Source: Brienomyrus brachyistius
Lineage: Eukaryota > Chordata > Actinopteri > Osteoglossiformes > Mormyridae
Assembly (NCBI RefSeq): GCF_023856365.1
Contig: NC_064541.1
Location: 21,099,214-21,163,213 of the forward strand
Length of the DNA: 64,000 nucleotides
Reading direction: 5' to 3'
The translations under genes and the position numbers were made by a program. The notes beneath the pieces were generated by a model. It saw only the letters and a program-made list of their open reading frames with translations, made no database searches and was not told where the DNA came from. The first letter of the stretch is position 1. Each line of letters opens with the position of its first letter. Positions 36,445-48,702 of this stretch are shown here, in pieces.

Positions 36445-38766
36445 CCAATCAGCCGTAACTTTAAAGCCACCTGCCTAATATTGTGTAGAATAGAATAGAA
36501 TAGAATAAACCTTTATTATCCCACGAATGAGAAATTTAGGTGTTACAGAGCTCTTGCACAAAAACGTAATATAGAACAATAGGAGCAGGTAGATACACAA
36601 AGATATAAATACAAATGTACAAAAGTTTTGGAAATAAATAAAGATGTACAGAGATATGTACAAAATGTACAGAGATATGTACACAAGTGCGGGGGTGGGG
36701 TGGGGTGTGAATGATCCTGGTTACAGCATGTGATATGTCAGTTAAACATATATGAGTAAAAAATACTCACGCTAAACTGTTATAATGTCTGACAGCCGCT
36801 GGTAAGAATGACCTGCGGTAGCGCTCCTTCCTACACTGTGGGTGTAGAAGTCTATTGCTGAATGAGCTGCTCAGAGCTCGTACAGTCTCATGCAGGGGGT
36901 GGGAGGTGTTGTCCATAATGGATGTTAGCTTAGACCGCATCCTCTCATCCCCAACCTGCTCGATGGATTTCAGTGGGCAGCCCAGGACAGAGCTGGCCCT
37001 CTTCACCAGTTTGTCCAATTTCCCCCTGTTCCTCTCTGCAATTCCACCACACCAGCAGACCACAGCATAAAAGATAGCAGATGCTACCACAGTGTCATAG
37101 AAGGACCTTAAGAGAGTCCTGTTCACCCCAAAGGATCTTAGCCGCCTAAGCAGGTGAAGACGACTTAGACCCTTTTTGTAAACTGCCTCAGTGTTTGTAG
37201 ACCAGTCCAGTTTGTTGTTTAGGTGAACACCCAGGAATTTGTACTCCTTCACCGTTTCAATGTCCAGACCCTGGATGTTCACCGGTGTAGTAGGAGAAGA
37301 CTTCTTGCTGAAGTCAATCACCAGTTCCTTCGTCTTGCTGGCATTAATATGAAGATGGTTCAGTTCACACCAGCTGACAAAGCGATCGATGACCCCCCTG
37401 TATTCCAGCTCGTTCCCCTCTGACACCCGACCAACAATGGCAGTGTCGTCTGAAAACTTCTGTAGATGGCAAGTGACCGTGTTGTAATTGAAGTCCGCAG
37501 TGTATAGGGTGAAGAGAAAAGGGGCGAGTACTGTTCCTTGTGGGGCCCCCGTGCTACAGACTACCACCTCAGACACACAGTCCCGGAGTCTCACATACTG
37601 GGGTCTCCTGGTGAGGTAGTCCGTAATCCACGCAGACAACTGATGGTCCACTCCCGCTCCCTCTAACTTCCCCCTCAGCACTGAGGGCCGGATTGTATTG
37701 AATGTGTAGGTTCCCCTCATGCCCCCACTTCAGCTCTGGCCCCTAAGGCCTGGACTCCACAAGACCTCTGAAGGAGTCCTGTTGTATCTGGCACCAAGAC
37801 GCTAGCTGCAGATCCTTTAAGTCCTGTAAGTTGTGAGGTGGAGCCTCCATGGATCTAGCCTGTTTGTCCAGCACATCCCACAGATGCTCCATTAGATTGA
37901 GATCTGAGAAATCTGGAGGCCAAGTCAACACCTCGTGTTGGGTGCATTATCCTGCCATTGGGGAATAGGGTTGTCAAGAAGGGGTGTATTTGGTTTGCAC
38001 CAATGTTTAGGTGGGTGGTACCTGTCCAGGTAACATCCACATGAATCCCAGTACCTATGATTTCCCTGGAACACTTTGCCCAGAGTATCACACTGCCTCT
38101 GCTGATTTGCCTTCTTTTTATACCCCATCCTGGTCCCATTTCTTCCCCAGGAAAACGTTGCATACGCACCAAGACTGTCCATACGATGTAACAGAATATG
38201 TGACTCTTCAAGCCAGGCCACCCTCTTGCATGGCTCCATGGTCCAGTCCTGACGCTCACTTGCCCATTGTAGGTGCTGTCAATCGTGGATGGGGGTCAGC
38301 ATCGGCGCTCTGACCTTTCTGCAGCCCTGTATGCAGCAAGCTCTGATGCACTGTGTGTTCTGGTATCTTTCTGTCATTGCCAGCATTAACTTTGTCAGCA
38401 ATTTGTGCTACAGTAGCTCTTCTGCGGGGTCGAATCAGACAGGCTAGCATTTGTTCCCCATGTGCATCAATGAACCCTGGCGCCCATCACTGGTTCACCA
38501 ACTGGCCGTCCCTGGACCAGTTTTGGTAGGTACCGCTCACTGCATACCCGGAACACCACACAGGACCTGCCGTTTTGGTGATGCTGCCCAGCCCAGCCAT
38601 CGCAATCTCACAGAAGTCGCTCGGATGTTGCTTACGGTGGCTTCCAGTGATCAATGACTGCTCACTTGCCCAGTACACAACGGTTCTCTCGACAGGTGCC
38701 GTTTCAGTCAGATAGGCTAAGTGAATAACATTAATTATCAGTGGTTTTAATGTTATTGTTGATTGG
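36445..38766 (-). mobile_element. Degenerate Tc1-like DNA transposon, split by a LINE
   Basis: The ends are imperfect inverted repeats (CCAATCAGCCGTAAC at 36445; complement of GTTATTGTTGATTGG at 38752-38766) flanked by TA. Minus-strand transposase remains lie in pieces: a helix-turn-helix region (~38256-38700, with RPRRRATVAQIADKVNAG), a middle part (38060-38200, GSVILWAKCS) and the C-terminal DDE region (37743-37931, LTWPPDFSDLNLMEHLWDVL). Frameshifts separate the pieces and a segment near 37930 is missing relative to the common fish element, so it is inactive. A LINE lies within its left end at 36489-37702. Confidence 0.88.
36489..37702 (-). mobile_element. 5'-truncated CR1/L2/Jockey-group LINE inside Tc1-like element
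   Basis: A minus-strand insertion of 1214 bp. TGTGTAG at 36482-36488 and 37703-37709 is its target duplication. The coding part runs from 37702 to the stop at 36767 and starts within the reverse transcriptase (FNTIRPSVL). It shows GAPQGTVLAPFLF, the catalytic motif FSDDTA, SWCELNHLHINASKTKELV and KEYKFLGV, in the expected order. The 3' UTR is 36489-36766 and ends in a (TTCTA)n tail. The first six residues of the 317-residue frame (MRGTYT) come from the Tc1 flank, so the apparent start is false. The coding part is otherwise uninterrupted, suggesting youth. Confidence 0.9.
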
Positions 38767-38769
38767 TAT

Positions 38770-39655
38770 AAATGTGAACCTTGAATACCCGGAAAACATT
38801 GTGAAAAATATTTATCCATAGAGTCGCACGCAGTGGGAGGCCTTGCATTACTGTGAGAATATTTGTCATATTCATGAACATAACCTCATTTTAATCCTAA
38901 GCAGACAAATTTCCTCGTCTAGGAACGCGAAAAATGCTTAATTTTGTTGTAGTTTTTCTGAGGAACATTTTGTGAACTTTACATCAAACACTGAAACTGG
39001 AAGCTCTGCTGAGCAATATTCCCTGTATCTGCAGGTACATAATCTCTCACAGACTCCCAATTCATCTTCATTATTGCATACAGCACAGTTACGATTAATT
39101 AGATCTTCTGATCTCTTTCACCTCAGGTATTAGTTTTACAAAAATGAAAAATTGTCAGACATTATTAGTCTGTTTTGGAAAATATTCTCATACCCAACAT
39201 CTCACATTTTTAAAAAGCGTAAATTCTGTTAAATGCAAAGCTACACAGCATTCAGGCTGCCGTTTTGTAGTCGTATGGTGTTGGGATTGGTTATGCAATG
39301 AATGTTTCATAGCACATTTAGGCGTGATGTTCAATAGTAATACAAGCAGACGGTGAGTGTGGTCCTTTAAAGGAACGCCTTGTCACATCAGGCAGCCTCA
39401 CTGAGTTGCTATTTATAACCGTTCCGTCGTCGAGACTTTACATTGGAGTGCAGGCCCCACCCCCCATGGAGGTTCATTTGCTTGCTCTTGTGACAGAGCC
39501 GTCCTGGTGTTCGGGTGACAGTGGTACCATTGGCACCTTTTAAAGCATCACTACCGCACGGCTGCAGGTGGCTCCGGGTGTGACGGAGCTTGTGGTCGGA
39601 CCCCAACGGTGTAGCTCCAGATACCAGCCTCCTGGATGAATCATGTCGATGCAGA
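38770..39655. other. Non-coding stretch, nothing recognised
   Basis: No exon or repeat family recognised. Confidence 0.5.
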
Positions 39656-39682
39656 CTTGTGTGTGTGTGTGTGTGTGTGTGT
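39656..39682. repeat. (GT)n microsatellite
   Basis: About 13 GT units; short frames over it are artefacts. Confidence 0.9.
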
Positions 39683-40157
39683 GAGAAAGGGAGAAAAATC
39701 GGGAAAACCACGCTTGCACTCCGCTTGCCTTGTGATCTGGAGGGGTGAACCAAGCTTTCTGTTTTGTTTTACGATCATTACTTTTTTGGTGCGATCAGTA
39801 GCTGAAATGGTCTTAAGTTTGTCTGTGTCAGAGGTGCATTGAGTCGTGTATGTTAAACATCTCAGTCTGAAGACATTGCTCCGGTTTCCTAATAACCTCA
39901 TTCATAGCACGTTAAGCCTGTGAATAGCAGCTCTGTAGTAGGGCCCTGTGATGGGAGCGTTTTAGCTGTGCCTGAGAGTCCAGTCAGTAGGTTCCCTGCA
40001 AGTAGGATTTTATGTTCTGATTCAGTGGATAGATGCAATATTCAGTTATTTAAAAAGGAGAAAATAAAGTTTTAATAACGCCCAGCCCACATATCACCTG
40101 AAAGGGCCCCTCATTAGATTGCAGTTTATTGTACACTCAGTATAAAGTGTTTTAAGG

Positions 40158-40350
40158 GTGGCGTGGGGCTTAGTTTGTTTTGGGTCATGTCCGGAAAACA
40201 ATGGGTTTAAATCCCATGCCAGGCAGAGTAATTCTACCACCGCTGAGTTCTTTAGCAGGGCCCTTAAGCCCAAATGCTCCAGGGGTACAGGATCCTGGCC
40301 GACCTGCTCACTGACCCCAAGCTCTGCTCACTTGTATGTCTCCAAAATAA
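40158..40350 (+). mobile_element. tRNA-derived SINE
   Basis: The B-box-like GGGTTTAAATCCCATGCC, GCAGAGTAATTCTACCACC, TTAGCAGGGCCCTTAAGCCC and CAAATGCTCCAGGGG match the SINE order seen at 31575 and 43509. The head is diverged. Confidence 0.65.
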
Positions 40351-40520
40351 ATATCAAAAGTATGTAGAGTGTTGAATAGACTGTATAATGCTCTAATTTT
40401 AAGGCCTTTTATATTAATTTAAAATGGAAACGGGTGCTTTGGCAAGAGTTTCGTCCCTACTGCCACTGCTGGACTTAACTTGTCACGTTAAGTTTGTACC
40501 CACCAAATCTCCGCTACTAA

Positions 40521-40812
40521 TTGTATGTAAATTGTGTGTATATGTTTATGTGTGCCGTGTTACGTGTGTAAATTGTGTGTATATGTTTATGTGCGCCGTG
40601 TAGTGTGTGTAAATTGTGTGTATATGTTTATGTGTGCTGTGTTATGTGTGTAAATTGTGTGTATATGTTTATGTGTGCCGTGTTACGTGTGTAAATTGTG
40701 TGTATATGTTTATGTGTGCCGTGTTGTGTGTGTAAATTGTGTGTATGTTTATGTGTGCCGTGTTGTGTGTGTAAATTGTGTGTATATGTTTATGTGTGCC
40801 GTTTTATGTATC
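40521..40812. repeat. 41-bp minisatellite, 7 copies
   Basis: GTAAATTGTGTG recurs at 40527, 40568 and 40609 and on at about the same spacing. Each unit contains TATGTTTATGTGTGCCGTG. One unit near 40737 lacks two bases. Confidence 0.93.
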
Positions 40813-41499
40813 TCTGCCTAACACGTTTAACATGTTAGATACCTGTTATGTACTTGTGTTTGTACTGGAACAGACTGTGAAGACAGATAGTCTTTATTGT
40901 TCTATAAGGATATCTATCTAATTTAAGCTGAACAAGGGTCATTCTATAATATCTACCTTTTGTTGTAATGCAGTGATAGTTCATTTCATTGTATGTAAAA
41001 GTGTCTTGATTTTAGGTTACTTAATTCTAGCGGGATGTGGTGGCTGTGGGAGTGAACCTGCAGGACCTTGCAGTACTAGCTGTCGGCTGCAGAGGAGCCC
41101 CGTCACGATGATGTAATGCAGGGCTGCAGACATAAACAGCGAAAATGGCCAGTCCAGCCTGATTTGTGCCCAGTTTATTAACAGCAGTAATAAGCCCCAT
41201 TAACAAATGAATTGTTGGACCCAGCCTTGGTGGCGGCGAGGCAGTGATTACAGACCCTGACAAACACACATGCCCAGTGCACCAGTGTTTCGTCCAGACA
41301 AGCAAAGGTATGTCACTGCCACAAACAACATTGAAGTCGGCATCTGACGTTGTTCCTAGTTTCTGACTAGTTTCTGTAGTTTTTTTTTTTAAATATATGA
41401 TCAGGATATTGGTAAATGTTTATTCCACAAGGTTGAGAAACAGGTGTGATGGTTTACTTTATGTCCAGTTAATCCATTCGGTTTTCGTGACTTCTCTGG

Positions 41500-41905
41500 T
41501 GAACGTTCACAGGGGTGTCCAGGGCCTACCTCATGCAGCACAAGGCGGAGATGGACCCTGGACAGGATGTGTTCCCTCGCATGGCAGATACAGCTGCATT
41601 CACACACTACAGGTCATTTTGCCCATTCCCCCAGCTTTGGCGGTGTGGAGCACCTGGAGGAAAACTACACTGTATTGGGAGAATGTTTAAGTGCCACACA
41701 CAGCTGACCCCTGTGGCACCCTAGCAAGCTTTACTGCCAGAGAGTGTGCGCTGCACTAGCAGTTGCTATGTCAGTGACCCCTCAGAAGGTGGTGCCCTTA
41801 GGTTGCGTAATGGTTTCACCAGCACCGGAGGCAAGGTTTGAACCCCCCAGTCCATTGCTGCTCACGGAACCACGGTGCTGCTCTGATCCAGTATCTCTTC
41901 AGGAT
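41500..41905 (-). mobile_element. Diverged mermaid-like SINE(s)
   Basis: In the minus sense the layout is mermaid-like: GACCCTGGACAGGATG near 41550, CATTCACACACTACAGGTCA (equivalent of the CATTCACTC...GGGCAATTT block), CTTTGGCGGTGTGGAGCACC, GGAGGAAAACTAC, and the head-like GGCAAGGTTTGAACCCCC at 41830-41850. This explains an exon-looking frame at 41515-41612. Confidence 0.55.
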
Positions 41906-43095
41906 TTTGGCTGTACTGGTATTGCCCTTAAATCTGGCTGTTGTACGGTAATATAAGGTCAACAGAATCACAGCAGTTAAAGAAGCGTGGCTCAGTTTGC
42001 TTTAAACTGCAGTGCAAGCTTATCTAGACTAAAAATACCAGTGTAGGAGTCTTTATTATTTTTGGTGGAGTTGGTATCCAAAATATTTCTGGAGGAAAAT
42101 ACGAATTATTGACTGGAATTATATTGATCCTCTATAGTAAATTAAAAAAAGTAAAACAAGTTTTTTTTGATGTTCCTAAAGAAGTTTTATCTTTTCTCAG
42201 CATGTTTAAGGCACTTTTAATTTTGACACCCTGTACTCCATGAGTTTCTGCAGGGCAGAGGCTAGTTGTAGCTCATTATACCATGTACAGTACAAGTGGG
42301 ATGGTTGGGACGCACGCGGAGTCCATACGCTAAAGGATGGAGCTAAAATTAGTCCCTTTACTGAATGTTAGTAAGGGACACCCCCCCCCCCCCACTCTTT
42401 GGTGCCTCACTGGGATCCTGGGGTCCACATGGCTGACCTGTGTCACCTCCATGTAGTAGGACCATGCCATGCTGCTTTGCTCGGGTGTGTGGGTGCTGTG
42501 ATAGTCTTATGAACGATTTTTCGTTATTTATTAAAATACAGTGTCGTGTATGTGCATTTTAAAAAGTCCTCTCGTTAGCTTTGGAAGCTAATAGCTATGG
42601 AGTTGGATGTTCTGGAATCTTCTGCAGAAATTCTAAAGGGACACTGCAGTACAATGAGGCAGTTTTGTTTATACGAAAGCTTTTTATCACCTGTGATAGT
42701 GTCTCAATGATCACTTCTGCTGCGTAATTTGTGTACAGTATATGATTTATGGCTTGGTAGCCATGCTGAGCCCATCCTGCAGAGAGTCCATATGTCGTCT
42801 TTGAGAGCCGTCTTGGTAAGACTCTGTTAACTTTTTCAATTAAAGATACAAAATGCTTAGAGGAGTGCAGAGGAAACAGTGTGACTGCATCTGATGGCAC
42901 AGTATAGTACGTAAATAAAAATGAATAAATCTCTTTTACCTGTTCAGTTTGTATGTATTAATGGGGAATGGTATGTGTGGTGTTTTAGTCAGGCTGTTTT
43001 TTCTGTGATATGATTTTTGTCAGATTCAGCTATTATGTTGGCAGATGTTCTCCAGTTTTCCACCTATTTGATGAGGCGTTTAGAGGTTTAGAGGT

Positions 43096-43380
43096 CATCT
43101 GTATTTGTGTTCTTGTGTCATTTGAAAGTTTTTTTTTTTTTTTTTTTAATTTATGCATCTGTTTTTATTTGTGGTAATTTCTATTGTATGTGTAATTGAT
43201 TCTGATTCTGTGAAAAGGACTTTGGTCAATCATTGGTTGTTTGAAGACGTGCTATAGAAATAAACTGAAATAAATACAAAAATGGTTTTCTTGGCAGTAA
43301 TCAAAGCTATGAAAATGTCAGAATGTAGTTGTACCTTTTGTATAGTTTTCTTTTCCCTTTCTGGTTGACTTTCTAGTGAA
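43096..43380 (+). repeat. ~280-bp duplicated segment, copy 1 (partner 48107-48380)
   Basis: Shares TGTATTTGTGTTCTTGTGTC, TATGTGTAATTGATTCTG, ACTTTGGTCAATCATTGGTT, GACGTGCTATAGAAATAAAC and AAATGGTTTTCTTGGC with the partner in order. The middle (CACTTTGGTCAA...ATAAACTGA) resembles a LINE 3' end, but the homology extends past it. Confidence 0.85.
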
Positions 43381-43499
43381 GCACAGAAGTGGGGAGGCTG
43401 ACATTCTGCATTTCAGGTGAACGGATTCTTTGGTGGTAGACTCTCACCGGAAGGTACACCGTCTAGGGGATGTGAGAGTAGTTGTCAGTGGTGGCAAGA

Positions 43500-43672
43500 G
43501 GGCAGTGTGTAGCTATGTGGGTTAGGCCTGCGATCGGAAGGTTGCTGGGTCAGATCTCATGGTCAGCAGAGTGATTTCAGTGTTGGACCCTTCAGCAAGG
43601 CCCTAAACTTCAGGCTGTCCTTGTTTTCTCAGTTGGATTTTGCTTTGCATAAAGGCTTCTGACAAATTAGTC
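43500..43672 (+). mobile_element. tRNA-derived SINE with V-SINE-like tail
   Basis: GTGGGTTAGGCCTGCGATCG, GGAAGGTTGCTGGGTCAGAT (B-box region), CAGCAGAGTGATTTCAGTG, GACCCTTCAGCAAGGCCC, then a tail TTTTGCTTTGCATAAAGGCT resembling the TTGCTTTGGATAAAAGCGTC end of fish V-SINE-type elements. The best-preserved member of this family here. Confidence 0.75.
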
Positions 43673-46030
43673 TTTGTCAGTGCGTATGTCTGAGTTACTC
43701 CGTATTATTTTTTGAGAATTTCGTGATGTGATTGAACTTACCTTTGGTTAGTTATAGATCATCATTTATAGTTATTCTGAAAGTATCCAGAAGTCAGTGT
43801 TGGTGGTATCTCAAGGTATCGCAATGTATCCTTGCATTTATGACATAGACAGTAGGGTGTCTGTCCATTAGGGCCAGGGCCTCTCTTATGTGATGTGTGT
43901 TTAACTGGTTTATCAAATTCTGTTGCCATTGATGTAAGTTTGGGAAGCTACACTTTTGGAAAAAAATAAAGTCTCTGATGAATTATGTTCCTTCGCATTT
44001 TCATCCTTTGCAGCTTTTAGGTCCTGTGTGGTGTCCCCCGCTGAGTCCTTTGCTGTAGCAATTATCCTTTTTTGTTCTTTGATATGTTTGAATAGATATG
44101 CGAAATGTTTTCCTGATTTTGCCAGTGCGTTCCACGTGATGATACGTGACTTTACAGTAAGTTTTCTTATCAAACAGGTAATCCAGCTGAAATAGATTTT
44201 TTCTAGCACAGAATGTGCTCTCTGTGGGGTGCTTCTTCCAGGCTGCCTTCTCTTCACTTTCTGATTTAATGGCCACACTTACTGTTTCTCATGAAGCTTT
44301 GAGGCGAGATTGCAGGTGAATCTTTTCTTTCCATGAAGGATGTCTGTTCTCTTTTCCAATATGAGCCGAAGTCTTTATTCCTGACCACTGACGTATTTGA
44401 GTGTGGTCTGATTGTGGTTAAATTTTTGTGGGTGTGACATATATTGTCCACATTTTTGCTCCCTCTCAGCTCCCAATACACCTGTACCAGCGATTGCTTG
44501 ATTATTTGTTCCAAGTGCACTCAGATGGCACGGAGTACAAATGTGGTCTGTCTGGGGGTCTCCGAGGACTAGGTTGGGAAACACTGGATTATTCAATAGG
44601 ATATTAGTGAATTATTGATTAGGACACATTCTTGTGGGAAAATGAACTGGGAAGCAGTATTTCTATCTAGTCTGCCAAGACGAGATTCCGTCTTTTCCTG
44701 TTTGAGAATGTTACTGGAAACCAGTTTCCTGTGTGAGAAAAGTTGTTTGAATTGTCTACTACTGAGTTAACTGTCCCTTTCTATAATAAAACAGCTTGAA
44801 AAATGCATTAGGTGATGAAAATAATTCATGAAAGAATTCTGGGTCAGCAGGGTTTGAGTCATATGCTTGCAGTAGTTAAAGGAAGGTGGTGAGCAGATGC
44901 ATTAGGGATGATATCATGTCTTGTTGGGTCAGCCGTTGTCTCACTGTGGGCTAGTAGTACTTTCTGGTAACCAAAATTCATACATTTTTTCCATACACTT
45001 TATTTGTGCAAATCATACATGATTAAAGTTTTTTTGTGTTCATTTTTTATTATATTCAATGGGAGGCTTTCTGTAGCAGTATGTCTATTTCCAGATCATT
45101 TTAAAGTTATGGTTCTTTTTACTGGTGAATTAATTTCCTGTACAGTCCAGCAAATTAATTTTAATGGGGTTCACGTTGGGGTATATGGTAATAAAGCTTG
45201 ACATCGTGCTATCATTTTTTTAAAAATAAAATATTCTCCGGCTTGTCAGTATGATGTGCTTTTCTTGCCCTCTGTGATTATTTAAAAAAAACACACACAG
45301 CAAGAGCAGCGTCATAAATGCCCAGAGATCTTTAAATGTCGGTGGCTGTTTATAGCCTCCAAAGTGAAACAAAAGGAACACGAAGGAGTATGTTTTGATT
45401 GATTCTTTGTCACATTAGCTTCTCCCCTGTAATGGACGGCACCATTGGAACAGTGTTCATTTCTGGCCAGTTCAAGCTCGCGTCCAGCTCACTAGCTCAC
45501 TGACATCCATCCATTTCCTCAATCCCTCCTGTTATTCTTACTTGTGGGTTGTTTGCAGCACAGCAGTGTTATGATTCTCCGTTGCGTGTTTTTAATAACG
45601 AATACAGGAAACCCTGTTAAAGTGAAGCAGTTCAGCTTGGCTCCTTGTGGTCAGCATGTTGCGTGCAACTGGTGTTTCCAAACCTCTTTGAGTTACGTAG
45701 AGTGTCTGTTCACTGGGTCACCAGCTGTTGCTGTTCCCTGCATCTTCGTCTGCATAGGGGAAGGTACACACAGCAGGACAGTCATTACCGGGGGGGCACC
45801 TCTGCATCAGTCGGATGTAAGAGTAGAGTCAGAGGCGCAGTAACAGGACAGGCAAGGCGAGTAATAACCAGGGGTCCCGAGCTGGGAAGGGGGCTCCCAA
45901 GTGCAGCTGATTACATAGCATGATGCAGCGACAAATCTGATTTATTTGTGTATTCTGAAAATAAAAGATTTGTGATTATGAAATTATCTTAGTTGATATT
46001 ATTAATTTAGACATTGATTAATAAATGATA
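43673..46030. other. Non-coding stretch, nothing recognised
   Basis: Open frames such as 43913-44278 (-) and 45544-45843 (+) have no recognisable motifs. No repeat family identified. Confidence 0.4.
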
Positions 46031-46034
46031 CAAT

Positions 46035-46323
46035 AGGGTGATTTCAATGTTGGGCCCTTGACCAATTTTACTGTCAGGAGAAGATGAGCGAGATATTGAG
46101 TTTTTTTTTTTTTTGGCGTAGGACCTGAAGTGTCCCCAGAATCACCTTTTAGCAGAGGCTTTGTGCGGAGAATTGCCCTGTCGCCACAGTGGAGTTCCCT
46201 GCTTGGAGCACTAGAGGGCGACAAGGCATCCTCATGGATTTACGGCCCCCTGGGAGGAGAGACAGCCCTCTGGCCCTTTTACATGTATTTATTTAGCTGA
46301 TGTTTTTGTCCAAAGCAACGTAC
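46035..46323. mobile_element. Two short SINE fragments
   Basis: GGTGATTTCAATGTTGGGCC at ~46036 is a plus-oriented SINE middle piece. TTTATTTAGCTGATGTTTTT at ~46288, followed by GTCCAAAGCAACGTACAAG, is a V-SINE-like tail in minus orientation. Both are truncated. Confidence 0.5.
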
Positions 46324-46450
46324 AAGTCAGGCAGATAATATATTACAAGTATACAGCTGTCAAGGAAGCAGCTTCAGTACAAGTACTGCTAGGCTGAACT
46401 TCCAGTGAATGAACAGTAACAAGTGCAAGATAGTTATGGGAACCAGAGCC

Positions 46451-46588
46451 ATACAAAACATCCATCCATCCATCCATTTTCCAAACCGCTTATCCTACTG
46501 GGTTGCGGGGGGTCCGGAGCCTATCCCGGAAGCAATGGGCACGAGGCAGGGAACAACCCAGGATGGGGGGCCAGCCCATCGCAGGGTA
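46451..46588 (-). mobile_element. 5'-truncated mermaid-like SINE
   Basis: (ATCC)n, then TTTTCCAAACCGCTTATCC, GGTCCGGAGCCTATCCCGG and GGCCAGCCCATCGCAGGG. Ends abruptly after the GCAGGG block, so only the 3' portion of the minus-oriented SINE was inserted. Nearly identical to the matching part of 57114-57436, hence recent. Confidence 0.85.
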
Positions 46589-48106
46589 GAATATAATATC
46601 AGAAGAAATACTCAAATTAATAACACCAACAGAATCTTGTAGGAACTAGTTTAAGTGGAAATATAAACATAATTAGTCCAACTTGGTGGTCGACACAAAA
46701 TCATGAATTTATTTTTCCAAAGCTATTCTTTGAGAGTAATCCAGCATACTTTGTTCACTGACGCCATTATGCAAACATGGCACAAATGACTGAAACCTGA
46801 CCTGGACTGCATCAGTGTGGTGTGGTTTTCAGTAGCGTCTCAAGAAGCAGGCAAAGCACACCTTAAGCGGCAATCTGCATTTGGGAAGCCCAGAAATTAT
46901 GCGAAGTACTTCAGCGTCGTTCCCCCGAAAGATGTCACGGTTCTGCGTGAAGCCGTTTATCACTCTGATGAGTGTGACTCTGCTGGTTTCCGCGACGTTT
47001 AATCCCTGAGAGGAGTGGGCCTACTAGCCGTGACAATGCCAGGTGTGACTGTTTCCGTGGTTTGCTACATTCTGTCGGCGCTTAGTGCTATATTAAGCTC
47101 ATTACATGCCGGGTCAGAATACAGCTATGCACAGGTCTCTGTCTTCATATGTAGGCCGGCTTGGTGAGGGAGATCACCTGAAGTGGCATAGCGCATGAAA
47201 TAGGAGCTGTGAAATGTAAATAGGCAGTCAAGTGCATGATTCATACTGCACAGAACTGTGGCTGATGGGGAGAGCTGTGCGGATGGTGTCATAGCGGAGC
47301 CCTTGCTGGATGCTGACTTCTGGTTTATGTAGCAGCAGGTTGAGAGGCAGGGATTCCGTACACATCACTCACTTTGAGGATTGTGCTAGGCTCTACTTTA
47401 CCTCGTTTCCTGTAGCATTCGTCTGAGTTTGATTGTCTCCCTACTCTAATGAGGCAACATGATACAAAACTTTTGACAAGCACAGTGACAGGAGTACCTG
47501 TCGAATCGTACCGCCGTCCGCCACCCCGTGGCTTGCTCTCCGCCTGCGTGTGTGTTTTATTGAGCAACCCGATGGTCGACTCCAGGAAGGGCTGTCACCT
47601 CGCACCTTGAAGAAGGCAGGAATGAGCCAAGATTGTCTGTGAATGTATCTCATCCTCGATTCGCGGCTCAAAAAGGCCGGGCGGCTGTAGAGGAAATTGA
47701 TTCTGCGGACAGAAGGACTCGTCGTAACCACTCAGGGAGATGACAGATGTTCCCTTTAGACAGACCTTCCTGATGGGAAGGATAAGTGTAGAGTGCTGAT
47801 CAGAGGGCTGAAGCTTGTGCTCATGGCAGCACTGTGCTGAATGCTTAGGGGGGCATGTCATTTACCGTAGTATTTTGTCACTTGATTGTACTGCCTGTCC
47901 CGTCTTATGTACACACGCGTGAGTAAAGATTCGTGTGAATGTTATTGTGTTCTAGTGTAAGGTGCTTTTAAAATTCTTCCAAAAAGGAATCTTTGTAGTT
48001 GTGATTGAGGATCTGGAGGGTCGATACAGTGATTGTGCTATTAGGAAATGCTTCTCGGAAAGTGCTAACGTGTGTTTGAGGGCTGCCACCGTTCCCGAGG
48101 GGTGAG
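46589..48106. other. Non-coding stretch, nothing recognised
   Basis: No exon, RNA gene or repeat family recognised. Confidence 0.45.
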
Positions 48107-48380
48107 CATCTGTATTTGTGTTCTTGTGTCATTTTTTTTCTTTATTATTTATGCATCTATTTTATTTATTTGCAGTCATTTCTGTTGTATGTGTAATTGA
48201 TTCTGTGTACAGCACTTTGGTCAATCATTGGTTGTTTTAAGACGTGCTATAGAAATAAACTGACTTGACTGAACACAAAAATGGTTTTCTTGGCTGTAAT
48301 TAAAGCTATGAAAATTTCTGAATGTAGTTCTACTTTTTGTTTAGTTTTCTTTTCCCTTTCTTGTAGATTTTCTAGTGAGG
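48107..48380 (+). repeat. ~280-bp duplicated segment, copy 2 (partner 43096-43380)
   Basis: Second copy, 5 kb downstream in direct orientation, with small indels in the T-rich part. Confidence 0.85.
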
Positions 48381-48589
48381 GAGCCGGTATTCATGAGCAA
48401 ATCGGACTTAAAGGAAATTCCAGGCAGTTAGTGGAGACAGTGAGGCTAAAAATAGAGACAGAACAGCTCTTTATCGAAGTGGATCATCCCTCTTTTCATA
48501 ATTGGTCATTTATGAAAACTCAGCATAACTATTAACACATCCTACATTGTGGGTTTGCACTGTAGTGTGCATGAGTGTGCGTGTGTGTT

Positions 48590-48702
48590 CTCTGGAATGC
48601 ACTGGCATCCTATCTTGGCCATCCCCTGAACTGTGCTTCCTGGGATAGGATCCAGGCTCACGCCGACCTCGCGTTGGGTAAGCAGTTATGGGAAATGGAT
48701 GG
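48590..48702 (+). mobile_element. Mermaid-like SINE 3' fragment
   Basis: CTTCCTGGGATAGGATCCAG, GTAAGCAGTTATGGGAAATG and GATGGCTG follow the mermaid 3' order in plus orientation. Diverged and 5'-truncated. Confidence 0.6.

Noticed and set aside
36767..37720. Intact 317-residue gene with its own ATG
   Set aside because: It is the C-terminal part of a 5'-truncated LINE polymerase; the ATG lies in the flanking Tc1-like element.
41512..41612. Exon-like segment (AYLMQHKAEMDPGQDVF) with AG before and GT after
   Set aside because: Its order of blocks matches a diverged mermaid-like SINE in minus orientation, including the GACCCTGGACAGGATG piece; the pyrimidine tract is also poor.
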